From NCBI GenBank assembly GCA_963854735.1, contig OY978098.1:2802001-2866000 (forward strand): a DNA stretch of 64,000 nucleotides, given 5' to 3'. A model generated the notes under the pieces. That model saw only the letters and a program-made list of their open reading frames with translations. It was not told where the DNA came from and did not search any database. Shown in pieces: positions 11,101 to 21,900 of this stretch; within the stretch, counting starts at the first letter, position 1; every line of letters starts with the position of its first letter. Source of the DNA: Marvania coccoides. Taxonomy: Eukaryota > Chlorophyta > Trebouxiophyceae > Chlorellales > Chlorellaceae. Made by a program: the position numbers and the translations under genes.

Positions 11101-12079
11101 CTGAAGGGCTCTGACATCCTGCTGCTTGACGCTGGGCCAGGCTTTGCCTACCAGCACAAGGAGGATTCCAAGTACTTTTCGCTCATCATCGAGATGGAGA
11201 ACACCAACCCCCCGCGCTTCTTCCACACCTTTATCTGCGTTGCTCTGGTGGCCACCGCCTTTATCTTATATGCCCTGGAAATTCTGGACATCCTGACGGG
11301 CGCGGCGCTCATCGTGGTGGCGCTGCTGCTCACTGGCTGCCTGTCTCCTGACCAGGCCCGACGCGCCATCCGCTGGGACGTATACCTCATGATTGCCGGC
11401 TCTTTCGGCGTCAGCGCTGGCCTGGAGCAGTCTGGCGGCGCTGCTGCCATCGCCAACCTCATCGTCAGCATTGGTCGCAACGCCGGTGGCTCCACCTTCA
11501 TCGTTGCGTGCATCTACATCGCCACCACCCTGCTGTCCCAGATCATCTCCAACAACTCTGCTGCCGCGCTGGTCTTCCCCATCGCTGCCACCATCTCCAA
11601 GAATGACGGCATCGACATCTACATCCTGTCCTACGCCGTCATGCTGGGCGCTTCCTCGGTGTTTATGTCTTCCTTCGGCTACCAGACCAACCTGATGGCG
11701 CTCGGTGAGATCTTTTTCCTTTTTGTTTTCCTATGGTCATGTGTTTCACTATAAAACCTAAACCAAAGATTCGGGGGTGCACTTTTTTTTGTTTCAAATA
11801 AAAACAACGGTATGATTTGCAAAAGTGTCTAATGGCCCCCATTTTCTGTTTCTCCCTCTTGCAGCCGCCGGCGGTCACAGCTCCCGCGACTTCCTCAAGT
11901 TCGGATCGCCCATGCAAGTATTGCTGGCCGTTATTGCCATCGTGTCCCTTGCAGCTGGCGAAGACAAGTGGCCCTTCGTGTGGCTGGTCACTGGCATCAT
12001 CGGCGCCGTCCTCCTCTCCATTCCCCAGGTGGTTGAAATTGTGGGCATTTTTAAGAAGAGGAAGTTGACCAGGGCTTAG
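8170..12079 (+). CDS. SLC13-family transporter with four RCK_C domains, copy A (SAC1/SLT-like)
   Basis: Ten exons: 8170..8364, 8467..8537, 8661..8718, 8820..9031, 9165..9327, 9435..9495, 9605..10186, 10304..10717, 10853..11704 and 11865..12079; 940 residues. Architecture: N-terminal membrane half (helix near residues 20-45, then VNDTPVF and LNTTIGTSTNL as in SLC13/arsenite-type permeases), a large cytosolic centre with four TrkA-C/RCK_C modules (about residues 300-390, 450-505, 530-605 and 640-705), and a second membrane half with a conserved SNNSAAALVFP. Chlamydomonas SAC1 and SLT proteins have this layout, so sulfate uptake or sulfur sensing is likely; the substrate is inferred. Introns 2 and 4 use GC donors (8538 and 9032). 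The start is chosen because copy B begins at the matching position. It is followed 441 bp later by its tandem paralogue. Confidence 0.93.
10474..11148 (+). repeat. 675-bp tract identical to 14584-15258 (copy A side)
   Basis: By line-by-line reading, every base from 10474 to 11148 equals the base 4110 positions further on. The tract covers the end of exon 8, all 135 bp of intron 8 and the start of exon 9, encoding the third and fourth RCK_C modules. Sequence on both sides is similar but not identical. Confidence 0.95.
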
Positions 12080-12520
12080 AAGCTTACAAAACTCGAAGCG
12101 CAGCATTCTTGATTGCTATTTACATGCCAAGCATGTTTGTCGTTAAACCGCCTCAACTTTTCTTTACTTGATCAACTCACCATGAAATAATTTTCTTATA
12201 ATTCCAAACTAGTATGCCTCTCCCTCCCCCACTCTCTTTCACCATTCTTCATATTCCTAAGAGTGTTTTAGGCTTCATGCGTGAGAAACCACCCACCAAC
12301 TGCCAACAAAACGAGCGCGCGATTGATTCAACTGTGCCAGCAAAAACCCCACAACTGTTTTTTTTCGACCGGTCGTGTTTATACCTTGTCTACCATTGCC
12401 GCTTTTTCATCGCATACTGCCATACCCTCTCACGGCAGCTGCCAATTGTTTGCTAGAAGGAAAAAATACTCGATTTAATACACAAACATCTTCCTACTCA
12501 CACGCACAAGTCAAGGCCTA
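12080..12520. other. Intergenic stretch between the tandem transporters
   Basis: 441 bp, AT-rich, with C-rich and T-rich patches and the copy B promoter. No gene, and no similarity to the copy A promoter that I can see. Confidence 0.6.
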
Positions 12521-15500
12521 ATGGCCACGCCCACCCGCCACCAGAGGCCCAATGGGGCTGGTTCCAGCTTCAAGGCGCTGGCAGGGAGCCGTTGGACGTA
12601 CATCTTATATCTTGCCATTGTTACCGTCGGCATCGTCGTTTTAATGGTAGCGCCAGCAGAGCTCATGGCAGAGCCCTTAGCTGACGCCAAACTCGACCTC
12701 AAAACGACATTTTCTACGCTGGTACAGAACTGCATTGCGTTAGTGCCTGTCGCAACTTCCATGGCAGTTTCTTTTAAACGCCGCTGACATGTTTACACCA
12801 CTCTTTGGGCTTGCAGTCCGGCAAGGGCTGGCTCTCCCTGGCCCTGATCCTCATGGGCTTCTTGCTGATGGTGTTCGACCTGGTCGGGTGAGCCTACGCG
12901 TTTCTTTCCACTTCATTTATGCTGCCGGTACTTTGTCCCACTCTCACCCCCCACTTTACTGCTGCTTTCTTTAGGGCTGATCTGGCTATGAACCTGACGC
13001 TTGTGCTGATGGTCACCTTCAAAATCATCTCCATCAAAAGCGCGCTCGCAGGTAACCGAGCAGAGTGCTTCTTCCCCGAAAAAATAGAACGTTCATCGAA
13101 AATTACTTAAAACCGGGGTTTCTTTCTTCATTCAGGCTTTGGAAACTCGGGCCTCATGACCGTCGTCATTCTGTTCATCGTGGCCCAGGGCATCACGTCA
13201 ACGGGAGGCGCTGACTGGATTGTTGGCAAGCTGCTGGGCACCCCCAAGGACACCATGCTAGCGCAAGTGCGCATGTGCCTGGTGGCCCTAGTGTTCTCTT
13301 CGTTCGTGAACGACACGCCTGTGTTCTGCATCATGCTCCCCATCGTCCTGACCTGGGCTGCAAAGGCCCGCCTCCCCATTCGCCAGCTCCTCATCCCCCT
13401 GTCCTACTGCTGCCTTCTGGGAGGCCTCAACACTACCATCGGCACGTCAACGTGAGTGCTGCAGTTGGTTTCAACTTTCTTCATATTTGCTGTCTTTGAC
13501 AATCACCCCTACTATTTTTCGTTGCAGCAATCTCGTTGTGACCGGCCAGTTTGACACCCGCGTCTTGGACCCCGCTTCAGAGTACTATCAACCAGGCCTG
13601 AAGTCTATCCAACTGTTTGGAATCACACGTAAGCCATCAGCAGCAGCTTGCAGCTCATCTTTTCGTTCCATGCTCACCTTAATTTTCTTCAATTTTCGCA
13701 TCCCTTCCCTTTTTAGCCTACGGCCTTCCCCAGGGCATTTGGGGCATCATCTACATCGTCTACGCCGCCCCATTCCTGCTGGTTGGCGGGGCCGGCAAAA
13801 AGGTCTTCGGCAAGGTCGCCCGCACCTTCAAATCCTCTGTCGGCACCAGCCAGGCCGGGTTCGACGCTTTCGAGCAGGGCAGCGACTTCTGGATCGGTTT
13901 CGTGGTGGCTTCCAACTCCCCCGCCGTCGGCAAATCTATCGAAGACGCTGGGCTGCGCCACCTCGAGGGCGTCTACCTCACCTCCGTCCGCCGCAGCGGC
14001 AAGCTCATCCACGCCGTGAGCGGCGAGTTTGTCATCGCAGCTGGAGACGTCTTATACTTTTCAGGCGTGCCGGATGAGCTCAACGTTTTGGCTGGTAAGC
14101 ACGGCCTCGTGCCCTACTCTGACGCCGTGGAGACCCTGGACGCCACTGAGGTTCCCAACCTCAGCGCCGCATTTGGCATCGGCTCCATATCTGTGCCGCG
14201 CGCTGACAGCTCTGACGAAGACGCCAAGCCCGAGTCCACCAGCGAGGCAGGCAGATTTACCCCTCATCAGCCCGAGCTGGTCGAAGCTACCATCAAGAAG
14301 AGTGAGTTGCACCTATTTTTATTTATTTATTTTGATATGAAGGAAAAAATATATTCCCAGTTTAAGCTTTTATTTTCTTTTTCACATGCTCATTTTCTTT
14401 GCTTTTTTTGCAGCCGCCGACATCGTGGGCCAGAGCATCCGCGCCTCTGCATTCCGCAGCCGCTTGAACGCCGCCGTCGTCTCCATCAAGCGCAACGGCA
14501 TCCCGCTTGAATGGAAGGGCCAAATGGGAGACGAGCTGCTGAAAGCGGGAGACCAACTGCTGCTAGACGTCAATCCCATGTTTTGGACAACCCCCGCTGT
14601 GAACGACACCTTTGAGGACATCGGCAAGAGCGGCCAAACCAAGACCTACCACGAGTTCATGCTGCCCATGCGCGTGGGGCGTGCGCTGGCCGGCAGCACC
14701 ATCCAGAAGAGCGGCCTGCGCCAGCTGCCCTCCGCTTTCCTTGTGTCTGTGGAGCGCGGCAACAACACCCTGCACGCCGTGAGCCCCGATGAGGTGCTGC
14801 AAGAGGACGACATCCTGTGGTTTGCTGGTGAGAACTATTTCATCGCTTCATTAAGATTCTCCCCCCTTTGTCCAATTATTAAACATATACAGTATTAAGT
14901 GTTGAAATATTAATATGCTAACTAGCAACCCTCCCCCACTTCTTTAATATTTTTTTCCGTAGCCAACGCCAGCTCTGTGCGCTTCATCCGCAACACCCCT
15001 GGCCTCTCCCCGCTGGCTGAACGCCAGGCCAGCAAGCTGCGATCCGTGGCACACGTTGAGCGCCGCCTCGTGCAGGCAGTTGTTTCTTCTACCTCTCCGC
15101 TGGCTGGCCGCTCTGTGCGCGAGGTGCGATTCCGCGAGCAGTTCAACGCTGCCGTGGTGGCTGTGGCCCGCCAGGGCGACCGTGTGCGCGCCAAGCCTGG
15201 GGACATCGTGCTGAAGGGCTCTGACATCCTGCTGCTTGACGCTGGGCCAGGCTTTGCCGCGCAGCACAAGGAGGATTCCAAGTACTTTTCGCTCATCATC
15301 GAGATGGAGAACACCAACCCCCCACGCTTCCTCCACACCGGCATCTGTATTGCTCTGGTGGCCACCGCCTTTATCTTATATGCCCTGGAAATTCTGGACA
15401 TCCTGATTGGTGCGGCGCTCACCGTTGTGGCGCTGCTGCTCACTGGTTGCCTGTCTCCTGACCAGGCCCGCCGCGCCATCCGCTGGGACGTATATCTCAT

Positions 15501-16029
15501 GATTGCCGGCTCTTTCGGCGTCAGCGCTGGCCTGGAGCAGTCTGGCGGCGCTGCTGCCATCGCCAACCTCATCGTCAGCATTGGTCGCAACGCCGGTGGC
15601 ACCACCTTCATCGTTGCGTGCATCTACATCGCCACCACCCTGCTGTCCCAGATCATCTCCAACAACTCTGCTGCCGCGCTGGTCTTCCCCATCGCTGCCA
15701 CCATCTCCAAGAATGACGGCATCGACATCTACATCCTGTCCTACGCCGTCATGCTGGGCGCTTCCTCGGTGTTTATGTCTTCCTTCGGCTACCAGACCAA
15801 CCTGATGGCCCTGGCGGCAGGCGGCCACAGCTCCCGCGATTTCCTCAAGTTCGGATCGCCCATGCAAGTCGTGCTGGCTGTTATTGCCATCGTGTCTCTG
15901 GCTGCTGGCGAAGGCAAGTGGCCCTTCGTGTGGATGGTCACCGGCATTGTGGGCGCCGTCCTCCTCTCCCTGCCACAAGGCGTGGAGTTGATTGGGGCCT
16001 GGAAGAGCAGAAAGCACAGCGTCCAATAA
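12521..16029 (+). CDS. SLC13-family transporter with four RCK_C domains, copy B (SAC1/SLT-like)
   Basis: Eight exons: 12521..12721, 12817..12887, 12975..13051, 13136..13451, 13528..13628, 13717..14301, 14414..14827 and 14963..16029; 943 residues. It has the same two membrane halves and four central RCK_C modules as copy A, and is the tandem paralogue. Most of the protein is very similar, with differences concentrated in the N-terminal 40 residues and in the acidic linker after the first RCK_C domain (about residues 405-425). Part of exon 7, intron 7 and the first part of exon 8 are identical to copy A at the nucleotide level. All introns here are GT-AG; at the position of copy A's GC intron 2, copy B has gtgagc. 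Likely a sulfate or related anion transporter; substrate inferred. Confidence 0.93.
14584..15258 (+). repeat. 675-bp tract identical to 10474-11148 (copy B side)
   Basis: Copy B partner of the identical tract. It includes the whole of intron 7 (14828-14962), although other introns of the pair have no recognisable similarity. It ends where copy A encodes Tyr (tac) and copy B encodes Ala (gcg) next to Gln-His-Lys. Confidence 0.95.
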
Positions 16030-17114
16030 GCTTGCTGCGAAGATGACACGAACCTTCGTCACCAAACACACACACACATACACCCGCGCGAGAGCAATAC
16101 ATTTTGTAAAGTTTTAGTTTTAATTTTCTAAGTTCGTTTTGTAAGAGCAACCCTGCGATCGTATATGTGTGTGTATATATATATGCATATGCCTGCCCAG
16201 TTTCCTCAAATGATTAGTATGCTGCTATTTTTCATATGCTCAATATGCACCGAGGATAATTAAGCTCGTCTTATTTCTCAACTGCTGCTATTGTAGCTTT
16301 GCTCGCAAGCTGCCCATTGAGAAGACTTAATCAAGCCCTGAGGGGGAGGAGGCCGGTCTTGCCTAGAGATAGCATGATGCATAACTGAAATCAATCAGCC
16401 TGTTGGTTATGGGGGCTTACCACGTGAAATAATGGCAGTTCAGAACTGCGCCGGTTATCGCTGAGAATTCCCAAGGGGACTCCCCCGAGGGCAGATCGAA
16501 AAACAGAGTTTTCGGCCAGCGTTATAAACGTGCTGAATTTAGTTATCATTTATCAACTTATCATCTTTGGAAAAGTAACTCCAGCTGTCAAAAATTGAAA
16601 GCAAAGAAAGTATGGTTTAAAAACAAAAGTTTAAACAAAACAAAAAATTCCAGGCCGTCTTAACCTAAAATATACATTTTAGCAAATCAGGTGAGAATCA
16701 CACATATTGTTGAGAGGGCGGGATGGCTAAATTTGGCAGCAATAATACAAAGTTCGTTATTGTTTTCATGTTACAAAAATGCGCCACGTAGCGGCACAGC
16801 CGCGTACGTTGGCAGCATCCATACGTATACAATGCTGGCTTTTGATTCCTCCGCGGGCGCAATGCATGGACCCGCACGGCGTGCGCACCTCGCCTCAATT
16901 CGATTGTTAAACCAACGAACTCGCGCGGTGCCTCGTTTTTGGACCTGCGGGCGATCTGTATACAATATTGAACATGCATACACCATTTGCAGATGCCCTG
17001 TTCGTAGATTTTCATCCGTTTCTTTCGACTTCAGTTTTGATTGATCGTTGGGGCTTGCTGACACCTCACCTCCTGCTTCTCACCCCTTTTCTCCCCCTTT
17101 TTGATGCAGCAAAC
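16030..17114. other. Long intergenic stretch with a GC-rich island
   Basis: Begins with copy B's 3' region: a CA repeat at about 16064-16079, then TGTAA motifs near 16105 and 16139 that could be polyadenylation signals. 16320-16530 is clearly more GC-rich than its surroundings and has stops in all frames, so it may be an RNA gene or regulatory island (see findings). 16700-17100 is the H2A.Z upstream region with no supported coding sequence. Confidence 0.5.
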
Positions 17115-17767
17115 ATGTCTGGCAAGGGAGCAAAGGGACTGTCCGGCAAGGGTGCCAAGGGTACCATCGGTATCAAGGGTGCAGGAGACAAAAAGAAGCC
17201 CATCTCGCGGTCCGCGCGTGCCGGTAAGTAGCTTAAAAAAATACAGTGTTGTATTTAGCGATAATGCCCGTCGCTTTCTGCCGTGTCTCTGGCTTTTCCT
17301 ATTGTTTCACCCCACCGTCGTCTTCAATTCTCTCCTCTGCAGGCCTCCAGTTCCCCGTGGGTCGTATCCACCGTCTGCTGAAGAGCCGCTCTACCTCCAA
17401 CGGCCGTGTTGGTGCCACCGCCGCGGTGTACTCCGCTGCCATCCTCGAGTACCTCACTGCTGGTGAGTCGAAAAACTAACAACGCCTGTTCTCTCTCTCT
17501 TTCAACCAAAATCTATCGGCGCGTTGCGAACAACAACCTCTAATCGTTGCCCCACCATTTGCAGAGGTGCTGGAGCTGGCAGGCAACGCCTCCAAGGATC
17601 TCAAGGTGAAGCGCATCACCCCCCGTCACTTGCAGCTCGCCATTCGGGGTGATGAGGAGCTGGACACCCTGATCAAGGCCACCATCGCCGGCGGTGGTGT
17701 CATCCCCCACATCCACAAGAGCCTGATCAACAAGCAGGCCAAGAAGGAGGGCCTCATCCCCCTGTAA
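17115..17767 (+). CDS. H2AZ: Histone variant H2A.Z
   Basis: Exons 17115..17223, 17343..17462 and 17565..17767; 143 residues. It replaces H2A in nucleosomes near promoters. The tail carries a duplicated SGKGAKG block (residues 2-8 and 10-16) and [12 protein letters not shown], followed by the histone-fold signature [17 protein letters not shown]. Variant features of H2A.Z are clear: [44 protein letters not shown], and the [12 protein letters not shown] tail instead of a canonical H2A docking end. The presence of introns and normal 3' DNA also suits a replication-independent variant. Both introns fall within the histone fold region. Confidence 0.97.
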
Positions 17768-18146
17768 GCTGGGCACCACCGCTCTTTTCTTACGACTCCC
17801 CATCCCCGGTGACATTCTACCACCACAGACCAACTGACTCAGGCTGGGGGGGTGTTAATCTTTAGTGCCTCCAGCCGTTGCTGACCTTGTAGACCACAAA
17901 TACGTTCTCTCTCATTCTTCATGAACAATAATCAAAATTTGCTCCGTTTTATCACCACATGTCTTGTCTGACAACTTTTAAATAGTTATGCGAAGGCGGA
18001 CGCGCAGAAATGCACCTCCTGACCTTTCATTGTGTAAGCGAATAAGCCACGTTCGAAGAATATAAAGCAAGGCAGCCGACTCAGTGCAACGTGTCACAAA
18101 AAAAATTCAGTTTGGATCAAGAGTACATGCATTTGACTAGCCAAAA
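17768..18146. other. Intergenic stretch between convergent H2A.Z and GatC
   Basis: 379 bp between the two 3' ends. AT-rich, no open frame of note, no gene seen. Confidence 0.6.
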
Positions 18147-18689
18147 TTATGATTCGGCATCGCCTTGGTTGTTCATCTTAGGTACCTTGACATACACCCC
18201 ATCCCTGTCTGGCACTTGACTCAACATCTCTCCCCTGCAAGAAGTTAAGAAACAAGAAAAACCACTGAAAGTTTAATAGCGCACATTGTATTAGATAGAC
18301 AACTTTCCAGAATAAAAACAACCAACAGCCTACATTTGTGCGAACTCCACTGGCTGATCTGGCCTCAGCAGGCTGCCGTTTTCGACATCTGCCCTCAGCG
18401 CCGGCGGAACGCCCTCTAGGTCAATCTCCTGCAGCTCACCAAACCAATCAACGATGCCGGAGATCTTGGGGCCCCACTCTGCCGCCTCTGTCTCGCTGAC
18501 GCCCACCTGTGCCATCTGGGCCAGCTTGGCGATGTTGGGAGGCTCAATGTCGGCACCGCCGCTCGCCGCCCTGACCGTGGTGGAGCAGATCTTGGCTGGG
18601 GAAGGACAGCTGCTGCGCCACGCCATCCGCGCTCGCAGACTCAATGGTTGAAGGGCGGAGCGGAATGCCATTACGCTGGGAGACGGCAT
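18147..18689 (-). CDS. GATC: Aspartyl/glutamyl-tRNA amidotransferase subunit C (GatC)
   Basis: Two exons, 18334..18689 and 18147..18234; 147 residues. GatC stabilises the GatCAB complex that converts Glu-tRNA(Gln) to Gln-tRNA(Gln) in plastids and mitochondria. The first 45 residues are Arg/Ser/Ala-rich with few acids, as expected for an organellar targeting peptide. The core shows the family helix pattern (IAKLAQMAQVGVSETEAAEW), the KISGIVDWFGELQEIDLEGVPP block and LRPD. The second exon restores the conserved C-terminus, DGVYVKVPKM; without it the protein would stop at FAQM. Splice phases agree (AT|G). Head to head with the RecQ gene, start codons 265 bp apart. Confidence 0.93.
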
Positions 18690-18954
18690 GTTTACAAAAT
18701 TGTATATATTATTATTATTTTGGTGGTCTGGCGCTGCTCCGATTTCTTCGAGGGTGACAAATTGTATTTGGGTTGTTTAAAATGCGGAAAAGGGTCCACG
18801 AAGAGCAGCAAAACTCGTAAAATTTGGCACAGCACGCACGCCATCATCGTCTCATTTTCAACTTTAAGCTTGTCACCAGTTATTCAAGCAACGTAAAAGT
18901 GGTCGATGGTCGATACTATGGGTGCGCAGCGGCCTTAAACGTCTTTCAGAGACC

Positions 18955-21900
18955 ATGGCTAGCATTCAAACAGCTCGACAACCGGCTGAGCCGCACTCGG
19001 GCTTCATCTTTTGCGGCCCGCACGTGCAGAGACCGCAGCCAAAACGTCCCCGGCTGGAGGCGCCCGAACAGGGAACCGGCGTGACCAAAATCAGCGAGGA
19101 CGTAGAAAAGGCCTACCGCATTTTGTGCTTGAACGAACCGCACCGGCCCGTCCAGGCTCCCCGCGCTCCTCCGCCGGCACCCCTCCAACGAGCTGCCCCC
19201 CCTCCGCAGCAAGATCGGGCCCCAGCCCCGCAACCTCCGCCAAGAACGATCAGCGTCCAAAATGGGCCTTCGATCGAACCACCTCGGAGGCCGCAACCTG
19301 GGCCTCCACCCCCTCGTCCTGGGCCTCCGCCACCCCAGCATGCACTAGCGCAGCGCCCTGCAGGGCCAGCCTGCAGCCATGGCGTGCCTTACACCGCCTG
19401 CACCCACCGCAGCATGCACCTCCAGGAACTCACTACCAGGCTGGCAGCCACGGCCGAGCAATTTTGCTTCGCAGAGGGCGCGCAGCTGGACGCGCTGCGC
19501 AAGGAGGTCCGCGAGCTGACGGAGCTGAAAACCATGCTGGCATCGGCGCCTCCGCCACAGCAACAGTACAACGGCGGCAACAGCAGCAACAGCAACGGCA
19601 TCCAGCCAAACGGCTACCAATTGAGCATGCCAGGTTGCGCTGGGGGTCCTCCCTTTCCTCCCAGCACCATGAGCGGCCCACCTCCTTCCTACGGCGGTGG
19701 CGGCGGCGGCGGTTTCCCTCCCAATGGCATGGCCCCGCAGCAGCAGTTTCAAGGAGGTGACGGCGTTGGGTATGGATGCTTCCCCCTCGCAGGTCCAGGA
19801 CCTTCTGGCCCGCCTCCTCCTTCGTATGGAGGAGGCGCAGCAGGCGGCGGCATGGGAGGGGGTCTCCCACCGCAGTCTGCAGGCTTCGGCGGCGGTGCTT
19901 GGAACGGTGGTGGCTCGTCAGGCATGGAAATGGCCCGCAGCGGCCCAGGTGCACCTTTCGGTGGTGGCCCCGGGGGTCCAGTGGGCATGAACGTGTCTTA
20001 CGGTGGCGGTGGAGGCGGCGGCGGCGGCGGAGATTCGATTGCTGGGCCTTCTTTCCAGGGCCCGCCGCCGCCCACCTGGGAGCCTGACCGCGTGGCGCTT
20101 GCCAATATGCGCCCCACCGTGCAAGATTCCACCCACGACCGCCACTGGCAGCAGGAGAACTTCCCTTGGAGTGCAGACGCCCGCCGAGTCAACCGCAGCG
20201 ACTTTGGCAACCACTCCTTCCGCCACAGCCAGCTCTCCATCATCAACGCCACCATGTCTGGCAAGGACGTGTTCGTGCTGATGCCCACGGGCGGCGGCAA
20301 GAGTCTGTGCTACCAGCTGCCGGCAGTGCTGCCTCACACGCAGGGCATTACCGTGGTGGTGTCCCCGCTGGTGTCGCTCATTCAAGACCAGGTGTTTCAC
20401 CTGGACAACATGGGCATTCCGGCGGTGTGCCTGGGGGCGCACGGTGGCGAGGGCGGCAACATGCAGGACACGTTCCAGCGCATCCGCTACGGCGACATCA
20501 AGGTGCTGTTTTTGACCCCGGAGAAGCTGCACAGCAGCGGCCAAACGCAGAGGCTGCTGGGGGATCTGTACGCGGCGGGCAAGCTGAGCAGGGCGGTCAT
20601 CGACGAGGCGCACTGCGTGTCGCAGTGGGGGCATGGTGAGAAAATTAGATCACATCTGAGCTCTAACACAGATATTGAGCATTGATCCACACTCCACTTC
20701 TAAATTTACCTTCTTTCTTTCTTTCTTTCTTTCTACTTGAATATTCTCTCATCTTGACTCCTTGTTTAATTTCTTTTACTTTAATTCTAAACCATTTCTG
20801 AATCGTTTTTTATTTTGTGCAGACTTCCGCCCCGCCTACACCCGGCTGTCCTTGTTCAAGCAGCTCTACCCGGGCACCCCCGTGCTGGCCCTCACTGCCA
20901 CCGCCACCGCCCGCGTGCAGGACGACATCATCCGCCAGCTGGGCTTAAATTCCCCGCTGGTGTTTCGCTCCACCTTCAACCGCCCTAACCTGCACTTCGA
21001 GGTGCGCAAGAAGGGCGTCAAGAAGACGGTCATCAAAGAAATCGCAGAGACCATCGCCGCCAAGTTCTGCACAGCGGTGGGCGCGCGACGCACCCCTCAG
21101 TGCGGTATCATCTACTGCTCCACGCGTAACCAGTGCGAGGAGATGGCTGCCGACATGGACGCGGCGCTGAAGGAGCGTGGCATCTTCTTCGGCAACCGCC
21201 ACCGCAAGCTGGTCAAGCCCTACCACGCGCAGCTGCCCAACAAGGACGAGATTCAGACGGAGTGGACAAACGGCCAGGTGCCCATCGTGGCGGCCACCAT
21301 CGCGTTTGGGATGGGAATCAACAAGCCAGACGTGCGGTTCGTGGTGCATTACTGCCTGCCCAAGTCGCTGGAGGGGTACCTGCAGGAGAGCGGGCGGGCA
21401 GGGCGGGACGGGCACCAGGCGGCCTGCCTGCTGTACTACAGTTGGAAGGACGTACAGGTCAACGCCTTCATGATGACAAACGGCGACAAGGAAGAGATGG
21501 TGCAGCGGGGCGCCAGCATTGCGGACGTGACCCGTCAGGAGCGCGTCAACCTGCGGTCGCTGTACCGCATGGTGGGGTACTGCCAGGAACGCCACGCCTG
21601 CCGGCGCAAGATGCTGCTGGACTACTTTGGAGAGGAGTTCCCCGAGGAGCAGTGCCGCAGGACGTGCGACAATTGCAGGGAGGTGGCGGGCGCGGTGGTG
21701 GCGGAGGAGGACCACACCCAGGCAGCCAGGATCGGTGAGATGACCGTTATTTTTATTAGTACTAGAGTGCTTTTTGCAACAGTAACATTGTGGTTCAACT
21801 GGATTATAGTGTGATTACTTAAATTCACCACTCAATTCTTTTTCGATGTTCAACATTCGTTTTCTCAGTGCTGGAGATTGTTCGCCGGAGCCCCGCCTGC

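Noticed and set aside
16691..17044. 117-codon frame upstream of H2A.Z
   Set aside because: No family features, low GC compared with real exons, and it overlaps the likely H2A.Z promoter.
18330..18689. Single-exon GatC of 119 residues
   Set aside because: It lacks the conserved C-terminal block; a downstream exon (18147-18234) supplies it in phase.
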